Positions 59,921 to 64,000 of a DNA stretch of 64,000 nucleotides are shown here, piece after piece (the stretch's first letter is position 1; the number at the start of each line of letters is the position of its first letter). A program made the position numbers and the translations under genes. The DNA comes from CAVWUA01 sp963758025. Its GTDB lineage: Bacteria > Planctomycetota > Planctomycetia > Isosphaerales > Isosphaeraceae. The notes below the pieces were generated by a model, which was not told the origin of the DNA, made no database searches, and saw only the letters and a program-made list of their open reading frames with translations. The stretch is from contig CAVWUA010000001.1 in assembly GCA_963758025.1 (NCBI GenBank), positions 496,001-560,000 on the forward strand, read 5' to 3'.

Positions 59921-61934
59921 TCATGGCGAGGGCTTGGGAGATTCCTCACCCGGCGCCAGGTCCGTGCCGGAAATCTCCTGATGTAAGGCGGCCATCGTGG
60001 TGACGCGGTCGCGGATCGTCGCGACCTGACCGAGCATGTACACACCTTGACGTTGCTGGTCCTCGGGAGAAACATTTCGAAACGGCGAACCGGGCCCCTC
60101 GCTCCGATCGACGCCCTTGGCCGCGATTCGAAGCCGCCCGGTGTTGAGCCGTTCGAGCGTCTCTCGAATCTCGTCGAGAGCGTGCCCTTCCTCCTGAAGG
60201 CGTCTGCGCTCGGAGGCGAACGTCTGGGCGAAGGGAGTGGAGCTAACCCGGACTTCATGGCCAGGGCCGGATTCCAGGAGAACCGTGTGGCCGCAACGCA
60301 CGGCCTCGGCCTGAAAGCCTGGCACGATCGCTCCCGTCGTAACGGCCTCCTCCGTGAAGAGATACGCGGTACCCAGCAGCACGCCGATCTTCACGCCACG
60401 CTCGACCAGTGGCGCGGCCAGGGCCTCGACCGCCGCCGCCGAACGACGGTCATGGATGCCGCCGGCAAAAAGGACGTGCAGTGTCTCCGCCGGGACCTCA
60501 CGATCGATCGACTCCCGAAGAATGTCGAATGCCTGCTCCCAGAGCACGAGACTCGAACGAGGGCCGACATGGCCACCACATTCGCGACCTTCGAGTACGA
60601 ACCGCCTCGCCCCGTCCTTGAGGAACTGTCGCAAGAGCTCGGGGGAAGGAACATGCAAGTAGGTCTTGATTCCCTCACGTTCCAGATGCTGAGCCTGATC
60701 CGGTCGGCCCCCCGCAATCAAAGCGAACGGAGGACGAACGGTACGGATGGCCTCATATTGCTCCGCGCGAAGCTCCGGCGGGACGAAGCCGAGGATGCCA
60801 ACGCCCCAGGATTTCGCGTCAAGTCTCTCCGCCGTGTCGCGAAGCAGCGCGAGAACGTCCGGACCCCGCATCAGTCCCAGTGCCAGGAAGGGCAAGGCCC
60901 CGGCTTCGGCGACCGCATCGGCGAACTTCGGTGAGTCACTCACGCGGGTCATCGGACCTTGCACGATCGGATAGCGCGTTCCGTGAGATTGGGCCAGGGG
61001 TGATCCCGCCGCGAGCCCACGCGCTGCCGGATTCTTCCGCGTCGCCTCCTCCATCGCATTGTCAACGGCCTGCACAATGCCGCCGACCGTCACGAACCGC
61101 CTGGCGAGTCGGGCCGCCAGCGCGGCATCTTGTCCGACAGGGCAGGCCTGGTCTGGCCTCCAGCCGACCTGGGTCGCTAAGGCGTCCTCCCAGACCGTCC
61201 CGCCCTGCTCCGCAGCCGCTTGCAGATGCTCCAGCACGGTCGATTTCAAGGGTGCATGAACCCGGAACGAATGGCCGGTTCCCTGCCTTATGACCGTGGT
61301 CTCGCTTCCGTCCCATCGTGTGAGGCGATCGCGTAGGCGTTCCGGAATTGGCGATTCGCGTGCCAGCAGAACCGCTCCATCCAGCACCACGCCGAAAGCG
61401 CCCGCCGCCAGACAGGCCGCCGCCGAACGGGGACCGATCCCACCCCGAACCCAGAGCGGTGGACAGGAGTCGGGCGCCATCCCCTGGAGAAAGATGAAGG
61501 AGGATTCGTCGGAGATCCTTCCGCCCGCCTCATGTCCGCTAAGGATCAGGCCATCGGCTCCGGCGCGAATGGCCTCGCCGGCCGTCGCGCGTGAGGTGAC
61601 CTCGGCCAGGACGCGAAAGCCTGCGGCTTGCGCCGCCTGTATCGGTTGTGCCCAGTTTCCCGAATCCGGCTCGGTGACGATGAGCACGTCGAGGTTCTCG
61701 GGAAGCCGGTCCAGCAAGCCGGGTTCCACCGCGACATCCGGAAGTCGGAGACCGAACGGTTGGGCCACGAACCGCGACACGCGATGACTGGACGTGATGG
61801 CGTTGGCGGGCTGGAAATGGAGGGCGAAATCCAGGACCCCCAGCGCCACCCGCTCGGCATCCGGCGACGACCACGCCCGAGTCGCCACTCCCGCTCGGCG
61901 CGAAAGTCAGGATGCGAGGGATTGTTGCCACCAT
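59921..61934 (-). CDS. PfaD-like flavoprotein with two nitronate-monooxygenase-type barrels, one frame change near the N-terminus
   Basis: The likely start is ATG 61934 (MVATIPRILTFAPSGSGDSGVVVAGCRAG). Near 61849 the frame changes by one base and continues ALGVLDFALHFQPANAI, the expected family sequence. An in-frame ATG at 61888 (MATRAWSS) would give a shorter product. The first barrel-like half (to about residue 230) has GADGLILSGHEAGGR and WVRGGIGPRSAAACLAAGA. The second (about 325-590) has YPIVQGPMTRVSDSPKFADAV, VLEGRECGGHVGPRSS and VLFAGGIHDRRSAAAVEAL. NMO-type FMN barrels serve as the enoyl reductase (PfaD) of PUFA synthases. The gene is the first of the operon; its stop lies 13 bases before the PfaA-like start. 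Confidence 0.85.
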
Positions 61935-62287
61935 GTCGTCTCCTGCTCCCCCGGTCCTCACCATTCCGGTGGCCGAACCCCGACCACACGCCCTCCATCT
62001 CCCATCGGACAGAATCACGACGGGCAAGAATCCGAACATCCAGGACCGATCCGTCCCATCAGGAGCAACCGTGGTGTAAAGTTCGGACGTTTGGGGTTGA
62101 TGGCGTGCAAGAATTTACAGGGAAGCACTCCCGCAACGGTACGGAGCCGCTTCCCCTTCTCGATAGATCGGCTAAGAATCCTTACAGAGTGAGAGCGGCG
62201 CCCGGAAATCACCAGGAACGTTGCACGGTGCTGAGGCTTCAAGGATTACCACGATTGTTCCGCTGGACCGACTGGAAGGATGTCGGG
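61935..62287. other. Divergent promoter region
   Basis: These 353 bases separate the leftward lipid-synthase operon from the rightward hypothetical gene, so promoters for both should lie here. I see no consensus boxes or large repeats. Confidence 0.4.
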
Positions 62288-63292
62288 ATGAGGTGGGCTG
62301 CGCGGATTCTCGCGATTGCGGCCGTTGTGCTTCTTTTGTGGACGGCACGCCACTTTGATGAGCCGAAGCATGACTCGAGTCCTTCGAGAGAGACCGTATC
62401 AATGGCCGGGCCACGTCGCTCATTGACGCAACGACTGCTGCCAAGGCTGGTTCCGGTCATGCCAGGGACGATCGTCGGTCGTGAGGCCCCCGAGGGCTGG
62501 AATCACCTGGTCCTGAAGTCGATCCCGAAGCTGACCAGCGGCGATATCGAGACTCTGCCGGCGCACGCTGTCGAATCGGCCACCTTGTTCCGCACGGTGA
62601 TCCTGGCGGACGTCCAGCGGGATCAGCAGGGGATCTACGCCCTTCGAAAAATCGGTGTCGGACTCTGCGTGCCCCATCAGGGACAGGACACCGTGGTAAC
62701 GACGGAGAGTCTGGAACAATCCGGAATCCGGCTCTCGATCGTGGATCAACTGGTGCTGGATCGTGCCTTGACCGAGCTTTCAAAGGGCCGGCTGATCGCG
62801 CGCACGCCGTTCTTCGCCCTCTTCGAAGCGCCGACCATGTTCGCCAACGGGGGGGAACATCGGAAGATCCTGCTGCGGTATGCGTTGATTGTCGATCCCG
62901 AGACGGGGCGATTGCAGACCAGCGTCTGGAAGATCGCCGCCGATCCGTCGAGCCGAGTACCGGCCCAGGAACTCGTCAGGCTTCCGAGGGATCTGGTCTT
63001 TGAATGCCGGCTGGATGTCTCTGCCCGCAGCGTTCTGGGAAGCGTTCCCGTCTCCTGGTCGTTCGCCATGACCGAGCTGCCGCCCGGCCAGCGGCAGCGG
63101 ATGCCGTCTCCCTTGCGAGCCTGGTCCGTCCAGACGCCGAGGACTCGACGCGAGAATGCGCGGTTGGAGATGATCTTACGCCATTCCCTGATGGACGATG
63201 AACGGCGGCTCGCCTCATCCCAGCTTGAATCGCGATCGGCGCAGGATGATCAGACCGAACGCGCTGGCCGATCCGATTCCCAGAAGGACTAG
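62288..63292 (+). CDS. Membrane-anchored hypothetical protein
   Basis: The start at ATG 62288 gives 334 residues with an N-terminal anchor (MRWAARILAIAAVVLLLWTARHF). The periplasmic part is mixed alpha/beta, with VGREAPEGWNHLVLKSIPKL, RTVILADVQRD and MFANGGEHRKILLRYALIVDPETGRLQT. The C-terminus is polar and charged. I do not recognise a family. Its last 78 bases overlap the 3' end of the PEP-CTERM gene on the opposite strand. Confidence 0.75.
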   Translation: MRWAARILAIAAVVLLLWTARHFDEPKHDSSPSRETVSMAGPRRSLTQRLLPRLVPVMPGTIVGREAPEGWNHLVLKSIPKLTSGDIETLPAHAVESATLFRTVILADVQRDQQGIYALRKIGVGLCVPHQGQDTVVTTESLEQSGIRLSIVDQLVLDRALTELSKGRLIARTPFFALFEAPTMFANGGEHRKILLRYALIVDPETGRLQTSVWKIAADPSSRVPAQELVRLPRDLVFECRLDVSARSVLGSVPVSWSFAMTELPPGQRQRMPSPLRAWSVQTPRTRRENARLEMILRHSLMDDERRLASSQLESRSAQDDQTERAGRSDSQKD

Positions 63293-64000
63293 GCTGACCG
63301 GTTCCGGCACGGAATTCACGGTCACGTTCAGAACCGCGTTCACTTCACCCCGAACGCCGCCGTACGGGAAGGGGACCGCGTTCAGGCCCAGCACGAGAAA
63401 ACCGTCACCCAGACAGACGTCCGCGGCTCTCGCGACGGCCAACGGACCAAGATCCAGCTCGAAATTGGGGCCTTGAACGGGTGAGCCAAACGTGCTCACG
63501 GTGAGACCGTTATCCACCGTGGCGTAATTGTAAAGCGTGCCGCCTCCCAGTTCGTAAAAAATGCGCGAACCTTCATCGGGATCATATTGTGGTGCGGCCA
63601 CAACATCATAAGGTGTCATGATGTTGTGGACATAAATATCCATTCCCGCGAAGGTTTGATAATCGTTTTCCGCAGGGAGGTTCAGGTTTCGAAAATTCAA
63701 GACTTCTCCGGAGAGGGTCATGTCGGTGATTTCACCGTTGATGCCGTTCAGGTCGAAGATGAGATACGCATTATACGTCCGCACCGTGAAGCTCTGAGCG
63801 ACCCCGAGTGTCGGTGTGGAGAGGTTATCCACGAAATCCGGCCCTGTGAGTTCATATGATCCAGAGATGATCGGTTGAATCTCATGGACGACCGATGCGT
63901 GCAGCGGCTGGCCGCACGAGGCCAAGATCACAACCAGCGCGGTCAATATCCCCAGCGCTGGCCGACACCGACTCTCACTCAGTCGGATAAAAACTCGTGG
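63215..64000 (-). CDS. PEP-CTERM protein (start beyond the window edge)
   Basis: The frame is open to the right edge; a hydrophobic signal-like stretch (ALGILTALVVILASCGQPLHA) lies near 63900-63960. No ATG is visible, so the start is either a TTG at 63946 or outside the window. The mature part is a beta-rich domain (SYELTGPDFVDNLSTPTLGVAQ, RTYNAYLIFDLNGINGEI), typical of exported planctomycete proteins. The C-terminus VPEPVSLVLLGIGSASAFGLIILRRSRFKLG is a full PEP-CTERM signal: PEP box, helix and basic tail. Confidence 0.85.
   Translation of the reverse strand, partial: PRVFIRLSESRCRPALGILTALVVILASCGQPLHASVVHEIQPIISGSYELTGPDFVDNLSTPTLGVAQSFTVRTYNAYLIFDLNGINGEITDMTLSGEVLNFRNLNLPAENDYQTFAGMDIYVHNIMTPYDVVAAPQYDPDEGSRIFYELGGGTLYNYATVDNGLTVSTFGSPVQGPNFELDLGPLAVARAADVCLGDGFLVLGLNAVPFPYGGVRGEVNAVLNVTVNSVPEPVSLVLLGIGSASAFGLIILRRSRFKLG

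Overview
The window looks like a chromosomal segment of a planctomycete, most probably an Isosphaeraceae/Gemmataceae-type organism. The reasons are high GC with GC-rich third codon positions, two PEP-CTERM proteins, DUF1080 (3-keto-disaccharide hydrolase) proteins, a repeat protein carrying the planctomycete LEVAPLEERALLS-type N-terminal motif, a DUF1573 protein, a BBP2-like outer-membrane protein, many transposase remnants and a polyunsaturated-fatty-acid-synthase-like locus. Species assignment is inference from family content only.

Layout. 0-8.8 kb: housekeeping genes (VOC protein, EVE-domain protein, DHA2-type MFS exporter, a UvrA paralogue, a secreted CehA/McbA-type PHP metallohydrolase). 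8.8-13.2 kb: an AT-rich island with a secreted protein gene and a DUF1573 gene, separated and damaged by decayed IS630-like and IS1-like elements. 13.2-17.7 kb: an NAD-dependent formate dehydrogenase operon, with a NuoE-NuoF fused diaphorase subunit and a split catalytic subunit. 17.9-24.4 kb: a six-repeat secreted protein, a metallophosphoesterase, an Amt ammonium channel and an outer-membrane barrel. 24.8-28.9 kb: a CstA-type transporter, an NSS-family symporter and its 47-residue MetS-like partner. 29-34 kb: accessory DNA with a truncated integron-type integrase, a PEP-CTERM protein, two IS110 remnants, a microsatellite and a run of three large hairpins. 34-44 kb: an AGCS symporter, DUF1080 proteins, a squalene-cyclase-like/DUF1080/esterase gene, a nearly intact IS66 element with an 8-bp target duplication, a TPM/HbpS-like gene and an M13 metalloprotease. 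44-62 kb: one leftward operon encoding a PUFA-synthase-like secondary-lipid synthase. 62.3-64 kb: a hypothetical protein and a PEP-CTERM protein running off the edge.

The most interesting part is the 44-62 kb operon. It runs PfaD-like flavoprotein, KS-AT-ACP-KR, chain-length-factor-like KS, AT-ACP-DH-phosphopantetheinyl transferase, free ACP, alpha/beta hydrolase, SDR, two zinc-ribbon methyltransferases, then a MacB/LolD-type ABC exporter. The start and stop codons nearly touch or overlap throughout, except for 55 bases before the ABC genes. Reading across frames shows the chain-length-factor-like protein and the AT-ACP-DH-PPTase protein are really one reading frame broken by a single-base shift. 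The set encodes its own carrier-protein activation, elongation, keto-reduction, dehydration, enoyl-reduction, release, methylation and export, so it is a self-contained pathway for an unidentified, probably long-chain and methylated, lipid.

A second theme is that many well-conserved genes carry single-base shifts (fdhA, cstA, the NSS symporter, the cyclase/esterase gene, the TPM/HbpS gene, the M13 protease, one methyltransferase, the CLF/AT gene and the PfaD-like gene). The density and the single-base nature suggest homopolymer or indel sequencing errors at least as much as real gene decay. I therefore describe these as interrupted genes rather than firm pseudogenes.
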